Assembly (NCBI GenBank): GCA_021018815.1
Contig: JAITYX010000012.1
Coordinates: 868,001-932,000, forward strand
Direction of reading: 5' to 3'
DNA length: 64,000 bases
Source: Talinum fruticosum
Lineage: Eukaryota; Streptophyta; Magnoliopsida; Caryophyllales; Talinaceae
The notes beneath the pieces are model-generated. The model did no database searches. It saw only the letters and a list, made by a program, of their open reading frames with translations, and was not told where the DNA came from. Of the stretch, positions 34,993 to 45,684 are shown in pieces. Each line of letters opens with the position of its first letter. The first letter of the stretch is position 1. A program made the position numbers and the translations under genes.

Positions 34993-35520
34993 AGAGAATT
35001 TTAGGAAAAATAAAAGAATTTAGGAAGTTTAGTTTTGCCTCTTTAGAAAAGTTTATTTTTCAAGTAACATGCTTGTTTTTATTTTCCCTTTTATTAACTA
35101 TGTATTAAGGTAAGTAGTAGGCTTACCTTTTATTAATAAAAGTAAAAAGCAAGTTTATAGTTTTATGCTTTATTATTTTTTTATCGCCCACATAGAGGAA
35201 TAAATAAATTACAAGCACCCTTAAAATGAATCAAAGCAATTAAAGAATTAATTAAACCAATGGACGTGTCTAATTGGACCGCCCAAAATAGAATAACAAT
35301 TAATTAGATAAGCAAACCAGCTTATTGGATTTTCAAAATAATTACAAAAATAGGACTAGGGGAATTGACCGCTCGGCTATGTTTCCCTCATGGACATTCA
35401 CACATCCGCCTATGTTGGATGAATACTTACTTATCTAGCACTTTTACTTCAGCTAAAAATTTGCACACATCATTTCCTTCTCACAAAAGTAAAGTAAATG
35501 ATGCTTTGGGAATCTCATAT
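34993..35520. other. Spacer, no gene seen
   Basis: AT-rich, with T-rich runs near 35030-35180 and no open frame over 50 codons of interest. It could hold the 3' end of the PMD gene and the outer end of the MULE, but I see no terminal inverted repeat. Confidence 0.4.
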
Positions 35521-36780
35521 TCATCATAAACCTTTTTCTAATTCCTTTGTCTTCCCAGGCATATTCATGATGGTTCCTAATATACTTTCACAAATGTTCT
35601 TCATCCAAATTATTGTGGACGAAGTTTTAAGTCTAAGAAGGTAATTCAAAGAATATGCTCTTTTTTTCCCAATTATAAACCAACTTTGCTTTTGTTCGCT
35701 TCCTTTTACACTCAACTTTGCCAAAATTAATATTCTCGTAATTGTCAATCTGCTTAAACACGTCATCTTCGAAAGTAGCTTTGGGGAGGATCCATTTCCA
35801 CCGTGTTGTCAAAATTTTTTATCGGATCTCTCCACCTCCATAAATCTACGATGACGCATATAACATTGTTTGTTCCAATTACACAAGTAACGTGTCCTTG
35901 TATCTTTGTGACAATTTGGGCAAGCTAGACGTCCTTTAACACTCCATTATGCCCTTGTCGACCACAAATATAGAAGTGCACTACACCTCCTCTCTTAGAC
36001 ACTTTGCTTGACAATCCTTGTCTCTCCTTCTTCAAGCCTTCTTTTCCATAATTGATTCAATTTCTTCTTATATTTGAACTTTGATGCAGTGATTGGCTCC
36101 CCGCTTGCCTTTTTCCACATGTCCTTACCATTAAGGGGATAGAGGGTATGTGCATATGTGTTCCTCAACATGTTAGTTTTGTAACACTCACCAACATAGT
36201 TCAAGGGTCTAACGTCTTAAGCCTCGGAACGAGATATAGCATGGGGGCATGGGATGCCACTTAGTTGCCAATGTTCGCAAGAGCAAACTTTTTCATTCAT
36301 ATTAACAATGAACCCTTCCATCCTATGCTTAACACTATACAACCCATTTCCAGCCCTCGGTGCAATCCAAAACCTAGGCTGATCTTTCTTGGTTTGCAGA
36401 CATAGTGATGATTCTAGGGCATATTGGATTATCTATAGATGCAGACCTAATTCTATCTTTTAGTGATCCTATCCATCTCAGAATTGTAAATATCATCAAG
36501 TGTTATTTAAATTGGCTTGTACCTAGTTGCGACAATACTCCCATTAAAGATTGCCGCCATGTTATTGTGAATAGAATAACGCTTCACTTGTGGTGGAAAA
36601 GAAACTCCTGCAGAAATTTCTAGGATCCTTTTTCTCTAAATGGTTCCATGTAGCATGCTCTATGTCATGCATTTCCTGCTTATACTTATTCAAATGCATC
36701 TCATTTGTGCTCTTAGCAAGATTTAAAGGCATCCCTATATACCAATCCTTTCCAAGTCTTCCTCAAATTAGCATAGACAT
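35521..36780 (-). pseudogene. MULE (MuDR-type) transposase remnant
   Basis: Mutator-like transposase moves MULE DNA transposons. Minus-strand order: ATWNHLEKKDPRNFCRSFF (about 36640), then degraded sequence, FWIAPRAGNGLYSVKHRMEG (about 36350), VCSCEHWQLSGIPCPHA (about 36245-36295), then NYVGECYKTNMLRNTYAHTL then YPLNGKDMWKK (36100-36204). CSC-x-x-W-x-x-x-G-I-P-C-x-H is the SWIM zinc finger typical of MULE transposases, and the Y-P-L/V-N-G-x-x-x-W tail follows it in the family. The central catalytic DDE region is not intact. Stops disrupt it. The N-terminal side is cut by the Copia array at 36.8 kb. Confidence 0.8.
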
Positions 36781-36786
36781 GTCTAC

Positions 36787-36829
36787 TGAAGACTCGGTTT
36801 CTATCTCTCTTAGGTTTCGACATGTCTAG
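36787..36829 (+). repeat. 43-bp tandem duplication at the Copia array's left edge
   Basis: The stretch beginning TGAAGACTCGG at 36787 and ending with the TSD-like TCTAG at 36829 repeats the first ~32 bp of the LTR plus about 11 bp of flank. The second copy starts at 36830. The flank reads GACATGTCTAC before the first copy and GACATGTCTAG before the second. Confidence 0.85.
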
Positions 36830-38254
36830 TGAAGACTCGGTTTCTATCTCTCTTAGGTTTTGATTCGAAGTCATTTTGAGTGTTATAGAACCACATATCT
36901 AAGTTTTCATTTTGTTCGACTGACTTAGAAAACGCTTTATGGCATATCTTCTACATTTGCATTTCGACTCACTCGGACATCACTTAGAACCATCGCATGT
37001 TGAAATAATCTCTTGAACACATTTATTCTAAGCACGAGACTTTGTATTTCAACGCAAAGTTAATTACAACGTTAATTCTTTATTCTAAGTTAGTTTATTT
37101 CATTGAGAATTATTTGACCGAGATCAAGTTATTGTACTATGATATTTTATTCTTTCTAACTTGATTATTTTAGGATTGACTCAGGATGGAATTTAAACAT
37201 ATTGAATATTAGACTCGGAAAATTCCCTTCTTTTAGGAAAAAGATAATTAAGCATTTAATTACTCCGATTTAATTATTATCTCTGCCTAATCTTGGATAA
37301 AAGTATTTTATACTTTGAGAACCAATGTGGTTTTCTTTTGTAGGTTATTCAAACGAGGTCAATCTATTTTTGTATTTGAAAAGCAAGCGGCTTCTAGCCG
37401 TTAAACACCAAGCAGACAAGTTTTAGCTATTTCCGGACATGGCTCGGACACCGTGTCGGGGTTGTTTGTTTCCAAAACTGGAAAACTCCAACTCTAGGCC
37501 TAAAGGTTGTTTCCACCTAAGCTTTTAGTCACCACCAAGTGATCGGACCATATTTTGGACCAAAAGCCATTGCACAATGTTCACATCCTAACGGATCCTT
37601 TTTGAGCGACTCGGAATAGCGATTACAATAGCTAGTGAATATTTCAGTCCAGAAACAAGACTCAACGGTCATTCTACCTAGTTATCTATAAATAGAAGCC
37701 ACTTGCCAAGACTTGAAGGTTGCCAAAATTATTGTTGAACTAATTGATGTTCTCATTCTTACCCAATCATCTACTTACAACTCCAACTTTGTATTTAATA
37801 TTCTCTAGGTTATAAAGAAAGTCTTATAATCAATTACATACTTCTCTTACTTTCTTAGTATGTCCCTTGACTGAGCTGTAAAAGTTAACTCATCTTAGTT
37901 GTCCCTTATTGTAAAGGTTACCTAAGTCGGGAAGTACTATATTAGATAAGGGAACTTCGAATCTACGAAAACTATGTAAAGAATTGTTTAAGGAGGCAAT
38001 TCTTGTTGATTCGAGTCCTTCATATTTTTGGATTCCATATAGTGGATTTGACTTGGTGCTTGGATTAGTAATTTCCGTGGTTTTCCGCCCCGGGAGGGTT
38101 TCCACGTATATATGTGCATTTATCTTTTTGAGTTTAATATACACTCGGAATCCGCTTTATCTAAGTGTTTGTGCAAAAAAGTGTTTAAATTTCCTCATCA
38201 CCCTATTCACCTCCCTCCTCTAGGGTGATTAGACTCTCCAAGATCAAACCTTCA
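36830..38254 (+). repeat. Copia array LTR 1
   Basis: 1425 bp, TGAAGACTCGG to ACCTTCA. TATA box TCTATAAATAG at about 37684-37694. 'cttgactgagctgtaa' at 37866 is shared with all other copies. The short minus/plus frames at 37890-38223 are LTR shadows. Confidence 0.9.
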
Positions 38255-38256
38255 AT

Positions 38257-38268
38257 TGGTATCGAGCC
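38257..38268 (+). other. Primer-binding site, tRNA-iMet type (Copia body 1)
   Basis: TGGTATCGAGCC lies two bases after the LTR end. The tRNA complement is TGGTATCAGAGCC, so CAGAG appears as CGAG. Body 3 has TGGTATTAGAGCC (49907-49919), while body 2 has a more damaged TATATCGAGCC (about 48648). Confidence 0.85.
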
Positions 38269-38312
38269 TAGCCTTTCAAGAGGATTTCACTATCGAAATG
38301 TCTAAAGATTAG

Positions 38313-39345
38313 ATGGCTTAGAACAATGGACGGTTCGATGAAGGAAGATCATCCACTGGACCACCAAAGTTCAAAGGGTCAAACTTTGCACATTGGAAGA
38401 AAATGATGGAATGTTTCGTGATGGACAACGATGAAGATGTTTGGAACATCATCTAAGCGAGCAAGTACATTCCAATGAAGATAGAGAATGGAACTACTGT
38501 GCCTAAAGCCAAATATGAGTACATCACTAAAGAGATCGAGAAGTTTAGTAAGAACTTCAAAGCTATGAACACACTCGATGTGTGCCATTTGCACAAAAGA
38601 ATACAACGGGGTCTCGGCTTGTGATATAGCTAAAGAGGTGTGGGACACTCTTGTCAACACCTATGAAGGAACAAGCCAAGTGAAGCAAGTGAAGATAAAT
38701 CAATATCTTTATAAATACGAGCTGTTCAAGATACAGCCGGAAGATAACATCACTCGGATGTATGTTCGGTTCGGAGATATTACTAATAATCTCAAATCTT
38801 CAAGTAGAAAGATCACTCACGAAGAAATGTCCAGAAAGATTCCGAGAAGTCTACCAAAGAAGAGATGGGGTCTTAAGGTGAGAGCCATTGAAGAAGCTAA
38901 GAACCTCTCCTAACTAAGACCGAGACGAGCTTATTGGGAAGTTACATGCCCACGAGATTCATCTCGGAAAAAAGGATGCCGAGGTCAACACCAAAAGGAA
39001 CATTGCGCTTAAGGCCTCGAAAGCGGACGTGAAAGTCCGAGCACTCGAGAATTAGAAGAGGATCTTATGGTACTCATTGCCTAGGGCTTTAAGAGAATAA
39101 TGAAGTACAAAAATTGGAAAAGAGGCCAAAGGATGAGTTTTAGAAGAAAGATAAGAAGGACAAAAAAGGTAAATGTTCAACCCCTTCAAATTTTTCTTAA
39201 ACTAAGAATTGTGGTTTCTTTGAATGTGGCGACAAGGAGCACATAGTCAAAGATTGTCACAAAAGAAAGAAGGACAAAAGAAGAAGGCTATGATGGCTAC
39301 CGGAGTGATGATGACTCATCCGAAGAAGATGATTCGACGACTCAA
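38313..39345 (+). pseudogene. Copia gag, body 1
   Basis: Gag builds the virus-like particle. It starts at ATG 38313 (M-A-stop-NNGRFDEGRSS), with PPKFKGSNFAHWKKMMECF, DNDEDVWNII, DIAKEVWDTLVNTYEGTSQV and DNITRMYVRFGDITNNL (38578-38913). These match the UBN2-type gag of Copia elements. Near 39205-39260, NCGFFECGDKEHIVKDC is the CCHC zinc knuckle with its first Cys displaced. Stops at codon 3 and elsewhere, plus frame changes, inactivate it. Confidence 0.8.
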
Positions 39346-39690
39346 AGTGTCTTATGGCACTTACGGACTCGAAAGCTGAATCTCGGTTAGACAATGAGAA
39401 CTCGAGATATTGAGGAGGTAATTGAATACTTTTTCAAACTCTCTAAAGTTGATTTAGCCGAGATATATTTATATTTTGGAAGAAAAATCCAATTCTAACT
39501 CTTAACAGTTCAAAGAAAAACTTCGAGTCTCTTACTACTAAGAGTAATGTTTTGAAAAATGAGTTAGAAAACCTCGGACAAAATCTGAAGGTACTTAAGA
39601 CCGAGTGCTCAAGAAAATGAGACTGAAGTATTCCTCTCTCATATTCAAGTGAGAATTTATCTTGTTCGAAAGCATCCGTGAATGATGATT
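39346..39690 (+). other. Deleted gag-protease interval, Copia body 1
   Basis: The coiled-coil tail of gag is present in part (KNELENLGQN-like, near 39560). It then jumps to the pre-integrase block. The aspartic protease block seen in body 3 (51.77-51.85 kb) is absent, so about 1 kb has been lost relative to body 3. Confidence 0.55.
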
Positions 39691-40554
39691 CATGGACTTA
39701 GCTTCGTATACTACGTCATATTAGCATGCATACCATCAACAAACTTGCATCTCATGGATTGGTTAGGGGATTACCTAATTGTGCATTTAAGAAAGATAAA
39801 ATTTATGAAGCATGCACAAAAGTGCTTGAATTGGTTCATATGGATTTGTGTGGTGAAAGTCTTGTGAAAAGCCTTGGAGGCAAATCATATGTACTTGTTA
39901 TTGTTGATATTTTTCATGATTTACCTAGGTATGTTTTCTCAAGAACAAGAATGAAGCCTTCAAAGAGTTGACTAAGATTTGCAGGAAAATTCAAGTGGGG
40001 TCTCAAACTCAGAATAGGAGGATTAGAACTCGACCATGGAAGGCGGTTTGACTACCCAAAATTTTTAGACTTCTATGATAAGGATGACGTCCCCCACAAC
40101 TTCTCTGCACCAAGAACTCCTTAATAAAATGGAGTAGTGGAGAGAAAGAATAGAACTCTTGAAGAAATTGAAAAGACTACAATGATTGAAAATGCTCCAC
40201 CTTACTATTTTTGGGTTGAGGCGAGTCAACACAACAAATTACACACTCAATAGATGCCTCATCGGACCCATCTTGAAGAAGACTCCCTACATGCTATACA
40301 AGGGAAAGAAACCCAACATCTCCTACTTCACACCATATGGGTGTAAATGCTATGTTCACAACAATGGTAAGGAACATCCGACTAAGTTTGATGCTAGGTC
40401 AAATGAAGGTATATTTCTTGGTTACCCATCTCATAGCAAAGCTTATCATTTCTTTAACAAGAGAACGAACAAAGTGGAAGAAAGTATCCATGTTGTCTTT
40501 GATGAGATTAATCTTAGCGAGAATGTTATGACTCGGATCGAACAAGTTCAATAG
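39691..40554 (+). pseudogene. Copia integrase, body 1
   Basis: MHTINKLASHGLVRGLPN with YEACTK (39726-39830) is the GAG-pre-integrase region. About 45 bp of the zinc-binding end present in body 3 (RRKQVKSSFKSSK) is missing. The core continues with ELVHMDLCGE, GGKSYVLVIVD, then VVERKNRTLEEI near 40135 (catalytic Glu region). The C-terminal block YKGKKPNISYFTPYGCKCYV then PTKFDARSNEGIFLGY ends near 40554. Several shifts separate these pieces. Confidence 0.8.
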
Positions 40555-40749
40555 CCAGCTCGGAATGCTTGAAAAACAAGTCAATATAGACACTCAGCAA
40601 GTTCAACCATCGAAGATCAACCTGCTCAACCAAAGAACTTGGTAAATCGAGAGGACGAGTCAAGCTTTCAAATATACATCCGAGTCACCCACCGGAAAAC
40701 ATACTTTCTAACCTCAACGAGTGGGGTAAGAACTCAATCTTTTTACATA

Positions 40750-41610
40750 ATCTGTGTGCATTTTCCGTATTATATCATTAATGAGAACCTAAAAATGCAC
40801 GAGAGGCCCTTAATGAAGCTAAATAGGTAGAGGCCATGCAAGAAGAGCTTAATCAATTTGAAACAAACCGAGTCCGGACTCGACCAAACGACCTTCCGAT
40901 CACCTAGTCATAGGAACCAAATGGGTAGTAGTCCGAAATAAGGCTAGACTTGTTGCTCGGGGTTATAATCAAGAGGAAGGGATTGAGGCAATCAGAATAA
41001 TGTTAGAATTTGTATCTAGCATGAATATCAAGCTTTATCAAATGCATATCAAAGGTACTTTTCTGAATGGTTTCATTAAAGAAGAAGCTTATGTTGAGCA
41101 ACCCCTTGGATTTGAAAACTCGGAATTTCCAAATCATGTTTTGCAATTGCAAAAGGCTTTATATGGTTTAAATAGACTCCCGGAGCTTAGTATGAAAGAC
41201 TCAGTAGTTTCTTGGTTAAAAATGATTTCAAAAGCGGTCAGATTGACAAAACTCTTTTCATAAAAACCAAGGGGAAATATTTACTTATCATTCGGATATA
41301 TGTTGATGATATCATATTTGGAGCTACTAATGAAACTCTATGTCAAGAATTTTTGAGTTGATGAGATAGGAATTCCAAATGAGTATGATGGGAGAACTCA
41401 ACTTCTTTCTTGGTCTACAAATCAAATAAGACAAGGATGGAATTTATGTTCATCAATCTAAGTATACCAAGGAATTGAAGAAGTACAAGTTACAAGATGT
41501 GAAGCATGCAGCAGCACCTATGAGGAGCGAGTTTGAACCGAACTCGGACGAGAAAAGTAAAGTCGTAGATCGAAACTATACGGAGGTATGATTAGATCTC
41601 TACTCTATCT
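40750..41610 (+). pseudogene. Copia reverse transcriptase, body 1
   Basis: RVT_2-type motifs in order: AMQEELNQFETN (40840), LYQMHIKGTFLNGFIKEEAY then VEQPLGFE (41030-41120), LQKALYGLNRLPE (41150), IRIYVDDIIFGATNE (41290-41335; YVDD catalytic box intact). The first catalytic Asp of the D-V-K-x-A-F-L-N-G box is His here (MHIKGTFLNG). Frameshifts occur between motifs. Inactive. Confidence 0.85.
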
Positions 41611-41879
41611 CACATCTAGTACGCCAAATATCACGTTCGGTGTTTGCCTTTGTATAAGATTTCAAGCTAATCCAAAGGTATCACATCTCACTGCAGATGA
41701 AGAGAATTTTCGAGATATTTTGCAGGGACTCGGAATCTTGGTTTATCATCTTCAAAAGACTCGAAATTGACTCTTATTGGATACTCGGATGCTGATTATG
41801 CTTGGATACAAAGTTGATAGAAAGAGGATATCAAGAGCATGTCAATTTTTGGTCAATCCCTCATCTCCGACATTAAATT

Positions 41880-42236
41880 AAACGAACTCGGTTGCTCTAT
41901 CAACTGCTGAGGCTGAGTACATTGCAGCTGGAGCTTGCTATGCTTAGATTCCGTGGATCAAGCAGACACTTAAAGGATCTCGGGCTATCATTCACATCTA
42001 TCCCAATCAAGTGTGACAACCAAAGTGCAATTACTATCAATAAGAATCAAGTTCACCACTCCAAGACTAAGCATATAGAGGTCAAGTATCATTTTCCGAG
42101 GGACCATTACGAGAAAGGTGATATTGAGCTTGAATTTATTCTTAGTAAGTTTCAATTAGATAATATTTTCACTAAGCCACTTAGTGAGGATCAATTTTGT
42201 TTTATTAGGAATGAGCTGGGCATGATTAATACATGA
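41880..42236 (+). pseudogene. Copia RNase H, body 1
   Basis: RNase H removes the RNA strand during reverse transcription. The 114-codon stretch has KCDNQSAITINKNQVHHSKT then KHIEVKYHFPRDHYEKGDIE, and IFTKPLSEDQFCFIRNELGM, the usual C-terminus of Copia pol. AEAEYIAAGACYA precedes it in another frame. It ends at TGA 42234. Confidence 0.85.
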
Positions 42237-42796
42237 TTATACGATTTATTACATGAATTATCTTTGGATAATTATGTGTTATATGTTTTAATAACAAGCG
42301 GATCGGTTAACTCGAGTGAGACCGAAGCTGTGAGTTATTAGTTTTATGAGTGCTCATAGTCACTCGAGAATCAAAACTTAGTCAAACTCAATGTATGAGC
42401 AAAATGGACATCAAACATCCGAGATCATCTCTAGATAAATGGAGAATTTTAGAAATCTTTTCGAAAACTCTCTCTTCTCTCTCTTTACCATGCATTTCAA
42501 TCGAAGAAACTAGCCATTGGAAGAAAGCTGCGATATACTAGCCGTTGGAGTATAGAACGTCACACAGTGTCGAGAGTATTGCTTGGTATTCGGGTCAGAA
42601 TGAAGGTTAAAGGTCATTCCTTTTCGCTATAAATAGCACCCCTTTGCCTTCTTTTCTTTACTTTGCTCACTTGCTTACTTGCTCTCTCTATTCTCGATAT
42701 TTCTACTCACTCGCATTTTTCTTTCTCTCTCTCTGAATTCAAAGCTTTCTTTACTCTCTCTCTCTTCGTTATTGTTTGTATTTCTCGTCATTCACC
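42237..42796 (+). promoter_or_regulatory. Spacer with TATA box before Copia ORF3
   Basis: A consensus TATA box CTATAAATAG lies at 42627-42636, followed by a CT-rich leader (42655-42775) and ATG at 42797. The opposite-strand element has the same order: TATA (about 62836-62845 on the minus strand), CT/AG-rich stretch (about 59900-59925), ATG at 59871. About 170 bp separates TATA and ATG in each once the solo LTR is removed. Confidence 0.5.
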
Positions 42797-43965
42797 ATGC
42801 TTAAATGAGGAACTAATCAAGAATTGGGTTCGGCTACCAAGAAGCCCTGTACCAAAACGCCCAAGAAGGTACATCCAATACTTCTAAAACGTTTGTCGTC
42901 GAACACCTCACGTTGGGTGATAAATTCTTTCCAACCACTTCTTTCTCGTGGTTGCACAATATCAAAACTACAGGTGTTTACAATTATTTGTGCTTTAGAG
43001 ACTTCATTTATCCGAAACTCATTGCCGAGTTCTATGAAAACATGTCTTTCTCTAAGGGAATCATCACCTCCAAAGTTTAAGATAATGTTGTCCGTATCAA
43101 CATATCTCTCTTCCTTACGAGACTCTTCAAAGTTACTTCTCTTTTTCTCAATTCCAACCCTATACCTTTCATGGAAGTTACGGATGACTTCTTTGAAAAG
43201 TATGCCAAGGAAGTCCCCGAGTCATAAAAGAACTTCTCGGTGACTCGGATAAAAGCCGAGGCAAGGCTGCTTTGTTTTATTCGATGAGGACCTTTTTCGC
43301 TCATCATTCTAGCAAGGAGAATCCAATCTCTAACATTCTCAAAGCTTTGTTTGACATTCTAGAGGGCTACGACGTAGACCTCTTCCCTCTATCATTGAGC
43401 GAGATGGCATCCGTGCCAGCTCACTTCTTCCAGGAAGTCCAGCTCCTCGGATCCTTTTGGAACTCTCATGATCTGTTATCTTCAAATAGTTTAAAGTCCC
43501 TTTCCCTCGGATCCAAACGTTGTCTCTAAGGCTACCATTTGTATTGGCATAAAAAGCTTTTAGGATACGGGTACCGGGAAGTCCAGCCTGGTGTTAGGGT
43601 TCATGGGTCTCAATTATCACCTCCTTTCCCTCCACTCACTCGGGCTCAAACTGCACCAACTCTTCCAAGGTGCACCGAGAATAAGAACCATAGCGGATCT
43701 CCTCGGATCATGCTCTAAGTGGGTTAGAAGAGGCTGACGAAGTTGGTTAGTCCAAAACACTTGTCCCGAAGCACCGCCCGATGTTGTCTTCGAGGAAGAT
43801 GAGCCCGAGGACGGTGTTTACATGGTTCACAAAACCAAGATTGGGTAGATTCCGGACATTCCAATGCTTTAACCGCCCCATTAATCCACTTCTACACAAG
43901 CATACAAGCGCATGCGCACTTGCTCGTCCCTCCTCTTTTAGACAACCAGCCCCCTCTTCTTAGTT
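42797..43965 (+). pseudogene. Copia third ORF (env-position, plant transposon protein type)
   Basis: It begins M-L-K-stop-GTNQELGSATKKPCTKTP, then in a shifted frame VVEHLTLGDKFFPTTSFSWL, GVYNYLCFRDFIYPKLIAEF and YENMSFSKGIITSKV (42895-43075). E-F-Y-x-N-x-x-F with a following x-I-T-S-x-V resembles the 'putative plant transposon protein' domain often found in this position. SIRE elements carry an extra ORF between pol and the 3' LTR, called envelope-like; I see no signal peptide or membrane segment, so an envelope role is not supported. Later frames at 43272-43529 and 43781-43963 are probably its continuation. Multiple shifts. Confidence 0.6.
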
Positions 43966-44455
43966 CATCTCTTTTCTCTATTTCTTTTTTTTTTTTTTTG
44001 TCCAACGTCGGTTGTACTTATCCGCTTATTTCTTCGCTCCTTTTGATGAATGCATAAGGGAAGAAAATATACAAAACTTGGATGTTTAGTTTAGGGAGAG
44101 TTCCTCACTTGTTATTTTTTTATTATTTGTATTGTTGTTTTCTTTTTAGCAATGAATGATTTTTACTTTTCCGAGTATACTTGTTTCGAGTTACATATTT
44201 ATCTTGTCATGATGCTCGATACTTAATTCAATAACATACTCGCTCTGGATACAATCTGTTTCTTTTTCTTTGCTCGATTTATTATCCGCATAAGCTGTTA
44301 CGAGTTATGATATGATCCGAGTCGCACCATATAAGTATCTCCGAGTCACTCTGCTCTAATACTTAAGAGAACATTATTTCCTGTTCGATCATTGGCAATG
44401 AAAACTTATGTTTTGGACTAACAAGTTTCTATCTTAAGCTACGGAATGCCTTTCA
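43966..44455 (+). other. Copia body 1, 3' untranslated spacer
   Basis: No gene. A T15-type run lies at about 43984-44000. Homologous sequence lies inverted at 57840-58260 of the other Copia element. Confidence 0.6.
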
Positions 44456-44469
44456 TCAAAAAGGGAGAT
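44456..44469 (+). other. Polypurine tract, Copia body 1
   Basis: TCAAAAAGGGAGAT lies immediately before the LTR start TGAAGACTCGG. The inverted counterpart in the second Copia is at 57821-57835 (ATAAAAAGGGAGAGAT). Confidence 0.85.
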
Positions 44470-45684
44470 TGAAGACTCGGGTAAATATCTCTCTCTTAGG
44501 TTTTGATTCGAACTCATTGTGAGCGTTACGAAACTCATGTCTAAGTTTTCATGTTATTATGACGGACTAAGAAAACGCTTTATGGCATATCTTCTACATT
44601 TGTGTTTCGACTCACTCGGACATCACTCGGAACCATTGTATGCTTGAAATAATCTCTTGAACACATTTATTCCGAGCACCGACTTTGTATTTCAACGTAA
44701 AGTTAATTACGGTGTTAATTCTTTATTCTAAGTCGGTTTATTTCATTGAGAATTATTTGACCGGATCAAGTTATTATACTATGATATTTTTATTCTTTCT
44801 AACTTGATTATTTTAGCATTGACTCAAAATGGAATTTGAACATATCGAATATTAGACTCGAGAAAATTCCATGAATTTGGGACAAAGATAATTAAACATT
44901 TAATTACTCCGATTTAATTATTATCTCGTGCCTAATCTTGGATCAAAGTATTTTATACTTTGAGAACCAATGTGGTTTGCTTTTGTAGGTTATTCAAACG
45001 AGGCTAATCTATTTTTAATTTGAAAAGCAACCGGCTTATAACCGTCAAACGCCAGCGATCAAGTTTTAGCTACTTCAGGACAAGGCTCGAAACCGTGTCG
45101 TGGTTGTTTGTTTCCAAAATTGGAAAACTCCAACTCTAGGCCTAACGATTATTTCCACCTAAGTTTTCAGTCACCACGAAGTGATTGGACCATCTTTTTG
45201 AGTCAAGAGCCGTTGCACAATGTTCACATCCCAACAAATCTTTTCCGAGCAACTTAAAATAGCCGTTACAACGACCGGTGATGATTTCAATCCGGAAACA
45301 AGAGTTGACGAGTCATTCTGGCTGGTTATCTATGAATAGAAGCCACTTCACAAGACTTGAATGTTGCTGAAATTATTATTGAACTAATTGAAGTTCTCAT
45401 TCTTACTCAATCATCTACTTACATCTTCAACTTTGTATTTAATATTCTCTCGAGTTATAAAGAAACTCTTGTAATCAATTACATACTTCTCTTGCTTTCT
45501 TAGTATGTTCCTTGACTGAGCCGTAAGGGTTAACTCAGCTCGGTTATCCCTGATTGTGAAGATTACCTCAATCAGGAAGTATTAGATCGGATAAGGGAAC
45601 TTCGAGTCTAGGAAAACTATGTAAGGAATTGTTTAAGGGAGCAATTCTAGTTGAGTCATTCCTTAGTATTTTGTGGATTCAATA
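44470..45684 (+). repeat. Copia array LTR 2, left part
   Basis: Starts TGAAGACTCGGG. Broken at 45684 by a Tekay solo LTR and resumed at 48424. Its TATA box is altered (TATGAATAG near 45330). Confidence 0.9.

Noticed and set aside
42797..43965. Calling the third Copia ORF a true envelope gene
   Set aside because: No signal peptide, membrane span or cleavage site is visible. Similarity is to plant transposon-associated proteins instead.
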